64,000 nt of DNA from Streptomyces sp. MP131-18 (lineage in GTDB: Bacteria; Actinomycetota; Actinomycetes; Streptomycetales; Streptomycetaceae): contig NZ_LZNS01000001.1 of assembly GCF_001984575.1 (NCBI RefSeq), positions 2,838,872 to 2,902,871 of the forward strand, read 5' to 3'. Positions 34,701-43,922 of the stretch are shown piece after piece (the first letter of the stretch is position 1; every line of letters begins with the position of its first letter). Made by a program: the position numbers and the translations under genes. The notes beneath the pieces are model-generated. The model was not told where the DNA came from and ran no database searches. It saw only the letters and a program-made list of their open reading frames with translations.

Positions 34701-35573
34701 TCAGCCGGTGGCGCGCTTGTACTTCCGGACGGCGAGCGTGCGGAAGAGCGCGATGATGGCCACCGAGCAGAGCGCGGAGGCCAGCGCCGGGTGCTGCATG
34801 GGCCAGGCGTCGGGCGCCTGGTAGCCCGGCGGCAGATTGCCGAACAGCTCGCGCACGGCGAGGACGATGGCACTGAACGGATTCCACTCGGCGACGGGCT
34901 GGAGCCAACCAGGCATGTTCTCCGAGGGGACGAACGCCACGGAGATGAAGGTCAGCGGGAACAGCCACACCAGGCCGCCGGAGGTGGCCGCCTCCGGCGA
35001 ACGCACCGAAAGGCCGATGAGCGCGCCGATCCACGTGAACGCGTACCCGAAGAGGAGCAGCAGGCCGAAGGCGGCCAGCGCGTTCAGCACGCCGTCGTTG
35101 ATCCGCCACCCGACGAGGAAGGCGACGATGGCCAAGACCAGCAGGATCACCGCGGTCTGCGCCAGGTCCGCGAACGTGCGCCCCGTGAGGACCGCACCGC
35201 GCGCCATGGGCAGCGAACGGAACCGGTCGATGATGCCCTTCTGCATGTCCTCCGCGATACCGGCGCTCGCGCCCGCGGTCGCGAACGTGACCGTCTGCGC
35301 GAAGATGCCGCCCATCAGGAACTCCCGGTAGGCGCCCGCGTCGAGCCCCGCACCCGGAATGTTGATCGAGCCGCCGAAGATGTACGAGAACAGCACCACG
35401 AACATGATCGGCTGGATGAGGCCGAAAATCACGACCTCGGGAATGCGCAGCATCCGCAGCAGGTTCCGCTTCGCCACGACCAGGGAGTCCCGCATGCTCT
35501 GGGCGAACGTGATCCGTTCGCCGCTCGGCTGCGGCGCCCGCCTCGGCGCGGTGCCTTGCGCGGTGATACTCAC
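34701..35573 (-). CDS. ABC-2 type transporter permease, DrrB family
   Basis: The 290-residue membrane protein has about six helices and the ABC-2 signature. An N-terminal stretch (SLVVAKRNLLRMLRIPEVVIFGLIQPIMFVVLFSYIFGGSI) is followed by the conserved GIAEDMQKGIIDRFRSLPMARGAVLTGRTFADL. It is the partner of the upstream ATPase, whose stop it overlaps (ATGA). Such pairs export antibiotics such as daunorubicin, or lipids. The substrate here is unknown. Confidence 0.9.
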   Translation of the reverse strand: MSITAQGTAPRRAPQPSGERITFAQSMRDSLVVAKRNLLRMLRIPEVVIFGLIQPIMFVVLFSYIFGGSINIPGAGLDAGAYREFLMGGIFAQTVTFATAGASAGIAEDMQKGIIDRFRSLPMARGAVLTGRTFADLAQTAVILLVLAIVAFLVGWRINDGVLNALAAFGLLLLFGYAFTWIGALIGLSVRSPEAATSGGLVWLFPLTFISVAFVPSENMPGWLQPVAEWNPFSAIVLAVRELFGNLPPGYQAPDAWPMQHPALASALCSVAIIALFRTLAVRKYKRATG

Positions 35574-36601
35574 TGGGTCTCCTCATTCTTCGCCGGGGCG
35601 GCGGACGCCGCGGCCCCGCCCGTCGTGTCGGTGCCGCCCGCCGTGCCGGCCGGTGCCGCCTCCTCGGTGGCGTGGCCGGTCAGCGAGATGAAGACGTCGT
35701 CGAGCGTCGGGCGGCGCAGGCCGATGTCGTCGATCTCGATGCCGTGGCTGTCCAGCTCGCGGATGACCTCGGCCAGCAGCTTGGCGCCGCCCGCCGCGGG
35801 AACGCTCAGCTTCCTGGTGTGCTCCACGAGCGTCGTCTCGCCGTCCCCGAGGCGCCGCAGCACCTCCTCCGCCGTGCCGATGTGCTCGCGGTCGTGCACG
35901 ACGACCTCGACCACGTCGCCGCCCGTCTGGTCCTTCAGCTGGTCGGAGGTGCCGCGGGCGATGACCTTGCCGTGGTCCACGACGGCGATCGTGTCGGCGA
36001 GGTGGTCGGCCTCCTCCAGGTACTGCGTGGTCAGCAGCAGCGTCGTGCCGCCCGCCACCAGCTCCTGGATGACCTCCCACAACTGCTGCCTGTTCCGCGG
36101 GTCGAGACCGGTGGTCGGCTCGTCCATGAACATCACGGGCGGGCTGACGACCAGCGCGGCGGCCAGGTCGAGCCGGCGGCGCATGCCGCCGGAGTAGGTC
36201 TTCGCGGTGCGGTCGGCGGCCTCCGCCAGGTTGAACCGCTCCAGCAGCTCCGCGGCCCGCCGCTTCGCGTCCCGGCTCGACAGCTGGTAGAGCTGGCCCA
36301 CCATCTGAAGGTTTTCCCGGCCGGTCAGGTACTCGTCGACGGCGGCGAACTGGCCGGACAGACCTATGGAACGGCGCACCTCGTTCGGATACTTGAGGAC
36401 GTCGAGTCCCGCGACCTCCGCACGGCCGCTGTCGGGCTGCATGAGCGTGGTCAGGACGCGCACGGTAGTGGTCTTCCCCGCGCCGTTCGGCCCGAGCAGG
36501 CCGAGCACGGTGCCCTCAGGAACGTCGATGTCGACGCCGTCCAGTGCCCTGACATCGCCAAAGGTCTTCACCAGACCTTCGGCGTAGATGGCGCCTGGCA
36601 T
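35570..36601 (-). CDS. ABC transporter ATP-binding protein, DrrA family
   Basis: The 343-residue ATPase has Walker A GPNGAGKTTT (about residues 38-47), the signature YSGGMRRRLDLAAALV, Walker B MFMDEPTTGLDP and the H-loop LLLTTQYLEEAD. The DrrA-type C-terminal regulatory domain contains GIEIDDIGLRRPTLDDVFISLTGH, typical of the daunorubicin-resistance subfamily. A Gly/Ala/Thr-rich tail follows. It energises the co-transcribed DrrB-type permease. A perfect palindrome upstream is its probable operator. Confidence 0.92.
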   Translation of the reverse strand: MPGAIYAEGLVKTFGDVRALDGVDIDVPEGTVLGLLGPNGAGKTTTVRVLTTLMQPDSGRAEVAGLDVLKYPNEVRRSIGLSGQFAAVDEYLTGRENLQMVGQLYQLSSRDAKRRAAELLERFNLAEAADRTAKTYSGGMRRRLDLAAALVVSPPVMFMDEPTTGLDPRNRQQLWEVIQELVAGGTTLLLTTQYLEEADHLADTIAVVDHGKVIARGTSDQLKDQTGGDVVEVVVHDREHIGTAEEVLRRLGDGETTLVEHTRKLSVPAAGGAKLLAEVIRELDSHGIEIDDIGLRRPTLDDVFISLTGHATEEAAPAGTAGGTDTTGGAAASAAPAKNEETQ

Positions 36602-36668
36602 GTGGTCTCCCAGTGTGGAATGGCAGGGTTTCAGCGTGACCCGCGAGAGGCGGGGCCGCCAGTGTAGG

Positions 36669-36690
36669 CTAACGCGATGTATCGCGTTAG
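36669..36690. promoter_or_regulatory. perfect palindromic operator upstream of the Drr-type exporter
   Basis: CTAACGCGAT, GT, ATCGCGTTAG (10 + 2 + 10, no mismatch) lies 68 bases upstream of the ATPase start. TACACT on the minus strand just downstream is a TAnnnT -10 candidate, so the dyad would cover the -35 region. No TetR or PadR gene is adjacent, so the repressor is encoded elsewhere. Confidence 0.65.
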
Positions 36691-36741
36691 TGATTTATTG
36701 CGCGGGAGGCCGGCGCCCGCCGCCGGACCGCTCGCCCGCCG

Positions 36742-37956
36742 TCAGCCGAGGATGCGGTGCCCCGCACGCCGCAGGCCCTCCGTCACCTCCGCGCAGTGCC
36801 TCGGCCCCTGGGTCTCCAGCTGAAGCTCGACCTCCGCCTCGCTCACGCCGAGACCCGGATCGGTCCTGACGTGATTGACGGCTAGCACGTTAGCGTCGGC
36901 CACTGACAATTCCCCGAGCAGCGCCGCCAGCACCCCCGGCCGGTCCGGCACGCGCAGCCGCAGCGACAGGTAGCGCCCCGCCGCCGCCATCCCGTGCCGC
37001 AGGCTGCGGTCGAGGACCACCGGGTCGACGTTCCCGCCCGACAGCACGGCGACCACCGGACCGGTGAACGCCCCGGGATCGCTCAGCAGCGCCGCCACCG
37101 GGCTGGCACCCGCGGGCTCCACGACCAGCTTGGCCCGTTCGAGGCACAGCAGCAGCGCGCGGGAGAGCGCGTCCTCCGAGACGGTGCGCACCTCGTCCAC
37201 CAGGTCGGCGATGATCCGGAACGGCACGTCGCCCGGCCTGCCGACCTTCATCCCGTCCGCCATCGTCGACACCTCGGGCAGCGCCACCGGCCGCCCCGCC
37301 GCCAGCGAGGGCGGGTAGGCCGCCGAGCCCTCCGCCTGCACCCCGACGATCCGCACGTCGGGCCGCAGCGACTTCACCGCGAGCGCCACCCCGGCCGCGA
37401 GGCCGCCGCCGCCGACGCCCACCACGATGGTGCGTACCTCGGGGCACTGCTCCAGGATCTCCAGGCCGAGCGTGCCCTGGCCGGCCACCACGTCCGGGTG
37501 GTCGAAGGGGTGGATGAGCACCGCCCCCGTCGTCTCGGCGTACTCCTGCGCCGCGGCCAGCGTCTCGTCCACCACCTGCCCGTGCGGCCGCACCTCGGCG
37601 CCGTACTCCCGGGTCGCCGCCACCTTCGGCAGCGGCGCGCCCACGGGCATGAACACCGTCGAGCGCACGCCCAGCAGCTCCGCGGCGAGCGCCACGCCCT
37701 GCGCGTGGTTCCCCGCGCTCGCCGCGACCACGCCGCGGGCGCGCTCGGCCGCGTCGAGGCCCGCGATCCTGGTGTACGCGCCGCGGAGCTTGAACGAGCC
37801 GGTCCGCTGGAGGTTTTCGCATTTGAGCCGGACGGGGGCGCCGATCAGCCGGCCTAGATGACGGCTGCCCTCCAGCGCCGTCACGCGCGTGATGCCGGTG
37901 AGCGTCTTCTGGGCGGCGAGCACGTCGGCCAGGCCGGGCCGGTGGGGAGCGGACAT
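36742..37956 (-). CDS. ilvA: threonine ammonia-lyase (catabolic-length, one ACT domain)
   Basis: The 404-residue PLP enzyme converts L-threonine (or serine) to 2-oxobutyrate and ammonia. The PLP lysine is Lys56 in RTGSFKLRGAY. SAGNHAQGVALAA and the Gly-rich VGVGGGGLAAGV are the phosphate-binding loops. A single ACT-like domain (about residues 325-404, LRLRVPDRPGVLAALLGELS) marks the short form. The start at 37954-37956 was chosen because the upstream frame is noise. GAGACT lies just upstream without a ribosome site, so it may be leaderless. Confidence 0.92.
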   Translation of the reverse strand: MSAPHRPGLADVLAAQKTLTGITRVTALEGSRHLGRLIGAPVRLKCENLQRTGSFKLRGAYTRIAGLDAAERARGVVAASAGNHAQGVALAAELLGVRSTVFMPVGAPLPKVAATREYGAEVRPHGQVVDETLAAAQEYAETTGAVLIHPFDHPDVVAGQGTLGLEILEQCPEVRTIVVGVGGGGLAAGVALAVKSLRPDVRIVGVQAEGSAAYPPSLAAGRPVALPEVSTMADGMKVGRPGDVPFRIIADLVDEVRTVSEDALSRALLLCLERAKLVVEPAGASPVAALLSDPGAFTGPVVAVLSGGNVDPVVLDRSLRHGMAAAGRYLSLRLRVPDRPGVLAALLGELSVADANVLAVNHVRTDPGLGVSEAEVELQLETQGPRHCAEVTEGLRRAGHRILG

Positions 37957-38109
37957 GCCGCAAGTCTCGCAGGCGCCCGCGGCACGGGCCCGGCCGGTGC
38001 ACTCCGACCGCCGCCGCCGGATTGGCCATTGGGCATTCGCGGGCCCGCCGGGCGGCGTACGCTGTGCCAACCCCCGACCTACTCCGGTTCCGCCGACCCA
38101 CCCCAGGAC

Positions 38110-38628
38110 ATGACGCCCGAATCGACGACAGACCACCTGCCCGACGTCACGGTGCTCGACGCACTCCAGCACGAGGTGGCCCTCTTCGCGCGGCGCGCCG
38201 AGCAGACCCGCCTCGGCGGGCTCGGCGCGGCGCGCGACTCGATGGACCGCGCGGCCTACCTGCTGCTCAGCAGGCTCGACCAGGACGGACCCGCCGGGGT
38301 CAAGGCCCTGGCCGCCCGGCTCGGCATCGACTCCTCGACGGTCACGCGGCAGGTCGCCCCGCTGGTCGACGCGGGCCTCGTCCACCGCACCGCGGACCCG
38401 GCGGACGGCCGTGCCGTGGTCCTGGCCCTCTCGCCGCCCGGCGCCGACCGCCTCGCCGAGGTGCGCTCCTCGCGCCGCCGGCTGATCGCCGTGCTCACCG
38501 CGGACTGGACCGGGGAGGAGCGCGCAGCCTTCCGCACGCTCCTCACTCGCTTCAATGCATCCGTCACGCGGCTCCAGGCCGCCGGGGCGGAGACCGGTCC
38601 CGAGACCGGTCCCGGGAGCGGCACGTAG
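38110..38628 (+). CDS. MarR-family regulator
   Basis: The 172-residue protein has the MarR winged helix: RAAYLLLSRLDQDGPAGVKALAARLGIDSSTVTRQVAPLVDAGLVHRTADPADGRAVVLALSPPG (about residues 48-115), with the DxRxxxLxLT-type wing. The C-terminus ends in a short Glu-Thr-Gly-Pro repeat. It is divergent from ilvA. The ATG at 38110 follows AGGA. The longer frame starting at 37858 overlaps ilvA and was rejected. The ligand and targets are unknown. Confidence 0.85.
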   Translation: MTPESTTDHLPDVTVLDALQHEVALFARRAEQTRLGGLGAARDSMDRAAYLLLSRLDQDGPAGVKALAARLGIDSSTVTRQVAPLVDAGLVHRTADPADGRAVVLALSPPGADRLAEVRSSRRRLIAVLTADWTGEERAAFRTLLTRFNASVTRLQAAGAETGPETGPGSGT

Positions 38629-38659
38629 GCCGGTCCCGAGACCGGCCGGTCCGCGCCTT

Positions 38660-39814
38660 TCAGCCGAGAGCCCGGGTGAGGTCGTCCAGGAGGTCGTCCA
38701 CGGCCTCGATACCGACCGAGAGCCGCACCAGATCGCCTGGCACCTCGAGCGCGGAGCCCGCCACCGAGGCGTGCGTCATGCGGCCGGGGTGCTCGATCAG
38801 CGACTCGACGCCGCCCAGGGACTCGGCCAGCGTGAACAGCCGCGTCCGGTTGCACACCTCGACCGCCGCCGCCTCGCCGCCCGCCACCCGGAACGACACC
38901 ATCCCGCCGAAGCCGCGCATCTGCTTCGCGGCCGTCTCGTGCCCCGGATGCGCGGGCAGGCCCGGGTAGTACACCTGGAGCACCTTCGGGTGCACCGTCA
39001 GGGCCTCCGCGATCCGCCCCGCGTTCTGCCCGTGCCGGTCCATCCGCACGGCCAGCGTCTTGATGCCGCGCATCACCAGCCACGAGTCGAACGGACCCGC
39101 GATGGCACCCATCGCGTTCTGGTGGAACGCCAGTTCCTCGCCCAGCCCCGTGTCCGACGTGACCAGCGCGCCGCCCACCACGTCGGAGTGCCCGCCCAGG
39201 TACTTGGTCGTGGAATACACCACCACATCGGCGCCCAGCGCCAGCGGCTGCTGGAGGTACGGGCTGGCGAACGTGTTGTCGACGACCAGTCGCGCCCCCG
39301 CCGTCCTGGCGAGGTCCGCCACCACGGCGATGTCCGTGATGCCCAGCAGCGGGTTGGACGGGGTCTCCACCCACACCAGCTTCGTCTCCGGCCGCAGCGC
39401 GGCCCGCACCGACGCCGGGTCCGTGGTGTCCGCCACCGACCACTCCACGCCCCAGCGCTCGACGACCTTGGCCACGAGCCGGAACGTGCCGCCGTAGGCG
39501 TCGTTCGGGATCAGCAGATGGTCCCCCGGCTTCAGCACCGTGCGCAGCAGGCAGTCCTCCGCGGCAAGGCCCGAGGCGAACGCCAGCGCCCGCACCCCGC
39601 CCTCGATCGCCGCCAGATTCTCCTCAAGGGCGGTACGGGTCGGGTTCGCGGACCGGCTGTACTCGTAACCGCCGCGCAGCCCCCCGACGCCGTCCTGCTT
39701 GAACGTCGAGGACTGATGAATGGGCGGGACCACCGCCCCGGTGACCGCGTCGGGCTCCTGCCCGGCGTGGATGGCGGCGGTCTCGAAGTGGCGCCGCAAA
39801 CGCTGCTCGTTCAT
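38660..39814 (-). CDS. metB: cystathionine gamma-synthase or gamma-lyase
   Basis: The 384-residue Cys/Met-metabolism PLP enzyme has the PLP lysine Lys204 in VVYSTTKYLGGHSDVVGG. EYSRSANPTRTALEENLAAIEGG and NPLLGITDIAVVADLAR are the other family blocks. It forms cystathionine from an activated homoserine and cysteine, or splits it. Sequence alone does not separate the two, and Streptomyces enzymes can do both. TACCGT ends six bases before the ATG, so a leaderless message is possible. An inverted repeat covers the start. Confidence 0.9.
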   Translation of the reverse strand: MNEQRLRRHFETAAIHAGQEPDAVTGAVVPPIHQSSTFKQDGVGGLRGGYEYSRSANPTRTALEENLAAIEGGVRALAFASGLAAEDCLLRTVLKPGDHLLIPNDAYGGTFRLVAKVVERWGVEWSVADTTDPASVRAALRPETKLVWVETPSNPLLGITDIAVVADLARTAGARLVVDNTFASPYLQQPLALGADVVVYSTTKYLGGHSDVVGGALVTSDTGLGEELAFHQNAMGAIAGPFDSWLVMRGIKTLAVRMDRHGQNAGRIAEALTVHPKVLQVYYPGLPAHPGHETAAKQMRGFGGMVSFRVAGGEAAAVEVCNRTRLFTLAESLGGVESLIEHPGRMTHASVAGSALEVPGDLVRLSVGIEAVDDLLDDLTRALG

Positions 39815-39847
39815 GACTCCACGGTAGTGCGCCGTACGGTGGAGTCA
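39814..39847. promoter_or_regulatory. inverted repeat over the metB start
   Basis: TGACTCCAC (39814-39822) and GTGGAGTCA (39839-39847) are perfect 9-bp arms, and the next GTA also pairs. The repeat begins in the metB start codon and contains the candidate -10 box. It could be an operator for a sulfur or methionine regulator, or an RNA hairpin if the transcript starts upstream. Confidence 0.45.
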
Positions 39848-39945
39848 CTGCCGTATCCGGCTCGCCACCGCACCCGGCATAAGGTGTTCACACACGCCGG
39901 GCCGCTATGCACCACACACGCCGAACGAGGGGGAGCCGCGCCGCC

Positions 39946-41085
39946 ATGGAAGCCTTGTTGCTGCTGATCGTCCTGGTCACCGTCTTCGGTGTCGTCATCA
40001 TGCCCATGCTGCGCCGGCGCAGGGAGCGCCAGGAGTTCGAACGCACCGCGGCGGCGGCCGAGGCGCAGACCGGCCCGCCGGGCCGGACCCGCGACCCCCT
40101 CTCGCTGGCCAAGGACGGCGACCCGGCCGCCGCCACCGGGCTCGTTCCCGTCGAGCAGCTCGACGTGCGCCTGCCAGGGCCCGACGAGGAGCTGGTCACG
40201 GCCCTCGACGAGGCGCAGCGCACCCAGGGCTGGCGGCCCGTGGGCCAGCTTCTCGCCCTCACCGACGACAGCGAGCAGCGCTGGCAGCGCGTGCAGTCGC
40301 TGGCCGGCGCCGCGGCCATGGAGCTGGCCACCTGGCGCTCCGCGGGCGAGCCGCCCGGCGGGAAGGACGCGGGCTGGCTGCGCACGTGGCGCGCCGAGGA
40401 GCCGAACGACGCGGGCGGCGCGCAGGTGTACGCGCAGTTCCTGGTGTGGCAGGCCATGGCCGACCCGGGCGCGGCCGAGCACCGCATCATCCTGGAGGAG
40501 GCCCGCACGGTCTGCGCCGAGGCGGCCCGGCTGGCGCCGGACGACCCGGCCCCGTACATCACGGAGCTGTTCATCGCCCGCGGGCTCAGCTACCGCAAGC
40601 CGGACTTCGAGGCGCTGTGGGGCAACATCACGCAGCGTGACCCCGCGCATATGGGCGCCCACCTCGCCGCACTGCCCTACCTGTCCGAGAAGTGGCACGG
40701 CTCCCGCGCGCAGGCCGACGCGTTCGCCACGTCCGCGGCGGCCGGCGCACCCAAGGGCAGCCTGCTGGCGGCCCTGCCGCTGTTCGCGGTCTACGACCAC
40801 CTGCCCGACGTGCAGCTTTCGCAGGGGATGTACCAGGGCGCGGTGGTCTCGGACGCGATCGAGGCGGCCCAGTTCGCGGTGAACAGCGTCCGTGCCGGTC
40901 ACCCGGTGGAGCCGCACGTGCGCCACCTGCTGCTGTGTTTCCTGGTGCGCGCGGAGCGGTACCCGGAGGCGGCGGAACAGGTACGGGCGATCGACGGTTA
41001 TGTAGGAGCGATCCCCTGGGTGGACGGCGAGAACCCGGCCGGGCAGTACGCCGCCTACCGCGCCATGGCCATCGCCCGACAGTGA
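39946..41085 (+). CDS. membrane-anchored tetratricopeptide-like protein of unknown function
   Basis: The 379-residue protein has one N-terminal helix ([21 protein letters not shown]) followed by a basic stretch (RRRRERQ) and a cytoplasmic helical domain. That domain has TPR-like patterns ([45 protein letters not shown] and [16 protein letters not shown]). The ATG at 39946 follows GAGGGGG. It lies 20 bases upstream of msrA on the same strand. I know no function for it. Confidence 0.78.
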   Translation: MEALLLLIVLVTVFGVVIMPMLRRRRERQEFERTAAAAEAQTGPPGRTRDPLSLAKDGDPAAATGLVPVEQLDVRLPGPDEELVTALDEAQRTQGWRPVGQLLALTDDSEQRWQRVQSLAGAAAMELATWRSAGEPPGGKDAGWLRTWRAEEPNDAGGAQVYAQFLVWQAMADPGAAEHRIILEEARTVCAEAARLAPDDPAPYITELFIARGLSYRKPDFEALWGNITQRDPAHMGAHLAALPYLSEKWHGSRAQADAFATSAAAGAPKGSLLAALPLFAVYDHLPDVQLSQGMYQGAVVSDAIEAAQFAVNSVRAGHPVEPHVRHLLLCFLVRAERYPEAAEQVRAIDGYVGAIPWVDGENPAGQYAAYRAMAIARQ

Positions 41086-41105
41086 GCAGAGGAAGACCGA
41101 TAACC

Positions 41106-41762
41106 ATGCTGCATGCCTTCAAGACGCGCATCCCGACCAGCGAGGAAGCACTCCCCGGCCGGGACCGGCTCCCGTTCTCCGTCCCGGAGCGGCACACCGT
41201 CCTGGGCACCGCCCTCCAGGGGCCCTACCCGGAGGGCTTCGAGGTGGCCGATTTCGCACTCGGCTGCTTCTGGGGCGCCGAGCGGCGCTTCTGGCAGACC
41301 GAGGGCGTCTGGACCACCCTGGTCGGCTACCAGGGCGGCACGACGGCCAACCCGACGTACGAAGAGGTGTGCTCCGGCATGACCGGCCACACCGAGGCGG
41401 TGCGGGTCGTCCACGACCCGGCGAAGGTCAGCTACACCGACCTGCTGAAGGTCTTCTGGGAGTCGCACGACCCGACCCAGGGCTTCCGCCAGGGCAACGA
41501 CATCGGCACCCAGTACCGCTCGGCGATCCACACCCACTCCGACGCCCAGCAGACGGCGGCCGAGGAGTCCAGGGCCGCCTACCAGAAGGTCCTCGCGGAC
41601 TCCGGCTACGGCGAGATCACCACAGAGATCCTCCCCGCGGCCCCCCGCCCCTTCTACCCGGCCGAGGGCTACCACCAGCAGTACCTGGACAAGAACCCGG
41701 CCGGCTACTGCGGCCTCGGCGGCACGGGCCTCGCCTGCCCGATCGGCGTGGCGCGGGCCTGA
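41106..41762 (+). CDS. msrA: peptide-methionine (S)-S-oxide reductase MsrA
   Basis: The 218-residue enzyme repairs methionine S-sulfoxide in proteins. The catalytic Cys54 is in [13 protein letters not shown]. The [32 protein letters not shown] block and [12 protein letters not shown] confirm the family. [14 protein letters not shown] tail supplies resolving Cys residues. The ATG at 41106 follows the upstream gene closely. The length is that of long actinobacterial MsrA. Confidence 0.95.
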   Translation: MLHAFKTRIPTSEEALPGRDRLPFSVPERHTVLGTALQGPYPEGFEVADFALGCFWGAERRFWQTEGVWTTLVGYQGGTTANPTYEEVCSGMTGHTEAVRVVHDPAKVSYTDLLKVFWESHDPTQGFRQGNDIGTQYRSAIHTHSDAQQTAAEESRAAYQKVLADSGYGEITTEILPAAPRPFYPAEGYHQQYLDKNPAGYCGLGGTGLACPIGVARA

Positions 41763-42000
41763 GCGGCCGGCGGCCTCCGGCGGGCGCGGCGGGCGCGGCG
41801 GGCGCGGCGGGCGCGGCGTCCGCGAGTAGGTACTGAACGTCCGTTGCCGGGGTAGACGGTCTTCCGGACGCGCAGGGGCCGGCCGTCCTCTTCCAGCGCT
41901 GCCCGGCCTCGCCCGACCGGTGGGCGTACCACGCCGCGGGCGTCCGGGAGCCGATGGCCGGAGAGAGAAAGATGCTGGTGGAAGGCAAGTTCACGCCCTC
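41763..42000. other. msrA downstream region with short tandem repeat
   Basis: A 9-bp unit (GGGCGCGGC) is repeated about four times at 41780-41818 just after msrA. The remaining 180 bases have open frames on both strands but no motif I recognise. The region marks the left edge of the accessory cluster. Confidence 0.45.
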
Positions 42001-42100
42001 CTATCGACAGTCTTGATGCAAGCATCGATTTCGTTCGCCAGCGGATCGTGGACTGGCAATTGCCCGCACTCGTAGATTTCAGTTCGTCAGCTTCTCCGAC
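42001..42100 (+). promoter_or_regulatory. promoter element 1 of the methylaspartate cluster, with LysR-type box
   Basis: TTGATG-N4-CATCGA (42013-42028) is a LysR-type dyad. TGGACT (42049-42054) and TAGATT (42073-42078) form an 18-base-spaced promoter. With transcription starting near 42084 the dyad is centred near -64, the usual LysR recognition site. The whole element is matched by a second copy at 44883. I count 59 of the first 80 bases identical without gaps. Confidence 0.75.
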
Positions 42101-42115
42101 CTTCGGACGGAAGTA

Positions 42116-42583
42116 ATGAACGAGCTATCCCAGAGATCTGCAAGGCGTTTCATCGTCACCAGCGTGTCGTCGGATGCCCACATGTGGAACCTCGTTTTCC
42201 TCCAGTTGCTGCTGGAAGAGCGGGGTGGCGAGGTGGTGAACCTCGGAGCGTGCGTTCCGGACGACCTGATCCTTGCCGAGTGCCGCAAACACCGCCCCGA
42301 CGCCCTGGTGGTGAGCACCGTGAACGGCCACGGCCACCTGGACGGGCTCCGGCTCATCGAGAAGATCCGGTCCGATGCCGAACTGGCCGACGTGCGCGTC
42401 GTCATCGGCGGAAAGCTCGGCATCCGGGGGTCGGAAAATGCCCGGTTCGGCGCCGAGCTGGTAGCGGCGGGATTCGACGCGGCATTCGAGGCGGAGGCAG
42501 GACTCGCCGAATTCGATAACTTTCTTGGCACGCTTGAAGAGGGCTCCGTCCGTGAACTCGCGGTGACGGGGACGGGGGTTTGA
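42116..42583 (+). CDS. methylaspartate (glutamate) mutase S subunit, B12-binding
   Basis: The 155-residue protein is a B12-binding Rossmann domain. The lower cobalamin ligand is His22 in SSDAHMWN, the DxHxxG-type motif with Asn at the last position. VVNLGACVPDDLI, VVSTVNGHGHLDGLRLI and VVIGGKLGI are the other cofactor loops. With the E subunit downstream it should isomerise L-glutamate to (2S,3S)-3-methylaspartate. The ATG at 42116 follows GGAAG. It is the first gene of the cluster. Confidence 0.88.
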   Translation: MNELSQRSARRFIVTSVSSDAHMWNLVFLQLLLEERGGEVVNLGACVPDDLILAECRKHRPDALVVSTVNGHGHLDGLRLIEKIRSDAELADVRVVIGGKLGIRGSENARFGAELVAAGFDAAFEAEAGLAEFDNFLGTLEEGSVRELAVTGTGV

Positions 42584-42584
42584 A

Positions 42585-43922
42585 ATGAACAGCGTGATGA
42601 GCAGCGCGGTGCCCGCCGCGCCCGCTGCGGCCGCACAGTCGCCCGTCGTGCCCGCACGTGGCCGGTTCTCCCGTTTCGTCCGGCGCAGCCACGAGCAGGG
42701 GCGCCTGGTGGTGCAGCCGCGGATGGGCTTCGCCGACACGGCGGCCATGCGGCGCGGCCTGGAGGCGGTACGGGCGGTGCACGGAGCCTCCGTCGGCACC
42801 GTTACCGTCGACAGCTATACCCGGGTCAACGACCATGACTCCGCCCGGCGGGCCCTGGAGCGCGGCGACGATCTGAACGGATATCCGGTCGTGGCCCACG
42901 GCATGGAGGAGACGGGCCGACTGCTTCGGGGAGTGGCCGGTGAGGACTTCCCCGTCCAGTTCCGCCACGGCTCCGCCCTTCCGCGGGACTTGTTCTCGGC
43001 GCTGGCCCGCGTGGGCGCGGACGCCACCGAGGGCGGCCCGGTCTCGTACTGCCTCCCCTACAGCCGCGTGCCACTGCCGCAGGCGACGGCGGCCTGGGCC
43101 GAGTGCTGCCGTGTCCTGGCGGACCAGGAGGGGACGGTACACCTGGAGAGCTTCGGTGGCTGCATGCTGGGACAGCTGTGCCCGCCGAGCCTGCTGATCG
43201 CCCTCAGCATCCTGGAGGGCATGTTCTTCCGCGAGCACGGGCTGCGGAGCATCTCGGTCAGCTACGCGCAGCAGACCAGCCCCGAGCAGGATCTCGAAGC
43301 GCTCGCCGCACTGCGCCGGCTGGCCGCGGAACTGCTGGGAGACGTCGACTGGCACGTGGTGCTCTACACATACATGGGCGTGTTCCCCAGGACGCCGCTG
43401 GGCGCCTACCGGATGCTGGAGGACAGCGTCCGTCTCGCGGTCCGCAGTGGTACCGAGCGGCTGATCGTGAAGACCGCGGTGGAGGCGTACCGGATTCCGA
43501 CCATCGAGGAGAACGTGGACGCCCTGGAGTTCGCCGCCGCCGTGGCGGTGGACGAGCGGAGCCAGGCACCGGCCGGGCAGCCCGTCCCGCGGACCGGCAT
43601 CTACGAGGAGGCGCTCGCGCTGATCACGTCGACGCTGAGCTTCGGCGACGACGTCGGGTCCGCGCTGGTGGGCGCGTTCGCCCGCGGGCACCTGGATGTG
43701 CCGTACTGCCTGCACCAGGACAACGCCAACCGGTCGCGCGCGGCCATCGACCCCGCGGGCACGCTGCGCTGGTCCGATCCGGGAGCGATGCCCGTGACCG
43801 CCTCGGGCGGATACGGCCGCGGTCCTGTCACGGCGCGCTCACTGCTCGACATGCTCGGCTACAACGAACGCCGGTTCGACAGCGAGGTGCTGGTCGGCGC
43901 GGCGATGAGGGGGCTGCTGTGA
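42585..43922 (+). CDS. methylaspartate mutase E subunit-like protein
   Basis: The 445-residue protein matches the catalytic TIM-barrel subunit of glutamate mutase: VVQPRMGFADTAAMRRGLEAVR, TVTVDSYTRVNDHDSARRALERGDDLNGYPVVAHG, VQFRHGSALPRDLF, SISVSYAQQTSPEQDLEAL, GTERLIVKTAVEAYRIPTIEEN and VPYCLHQDNANRSRAAID near the end. It should bind glutamate and hold the adenosylcobalamin. It is slightly shorter than the Clostridium enzyme. It starts one base after the S-subunit stop and overlaps the next gene by one base. An internal ATG at 42597 is an alternative start. Confidence 0.88.
   Translation: MNSVMSSAVPAAPAAAAQSPVVPARGRFSRFVRRSHEQGRLVVQPRMGFADTAAMRRGLEAVRAVHGASVGTVTVDSYTRVNDHDSARRALERGDDLNGYPVVAHGMEETGRLLRGVAGEDFPVQFRHGSALPRDLFSALARVGADATEGGPVSYCLPYSRVPLPQATAAWAECCRVLADQEGTVHLESFGGCMLGQLCPPSLLIALSILEGMFFREHGLRSISVSYAQQTSPEQDLEALAALRRLAAELLGDVDWHVVLYTYMGVFPRTPLGAYRMLEDSVRLAVRSGTERLIVKTAVEAYRIPTIEENVDALEFAAAVAVDERSQAPAGQPVPRTGIYEEALALITSTLSFGDDVGSALVGAFARGHLDVPYCLHQDNANRSRAAIDPAGTLRWSDPGAMPVTASGGYGRGPVTARSLLDMLGYNERRFDSEVLVGAAMRGLL

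Noticed and set aside
31561..34824. 1087-codon open frame on the plus strand
   Set aside because: It is the antisense shadow of the STAND NTPase gene, with high-GC bias and no family motifs. Similar long shadows oppose the Tad, PH-domain, PEP carboxykinase and PhoD genes.
41780..41818. GGGCGCGGC repeats as a CRISPR array
   Set aside because: The units are 9 bases long and directly adjacent without spacers; this is slippage DNA.
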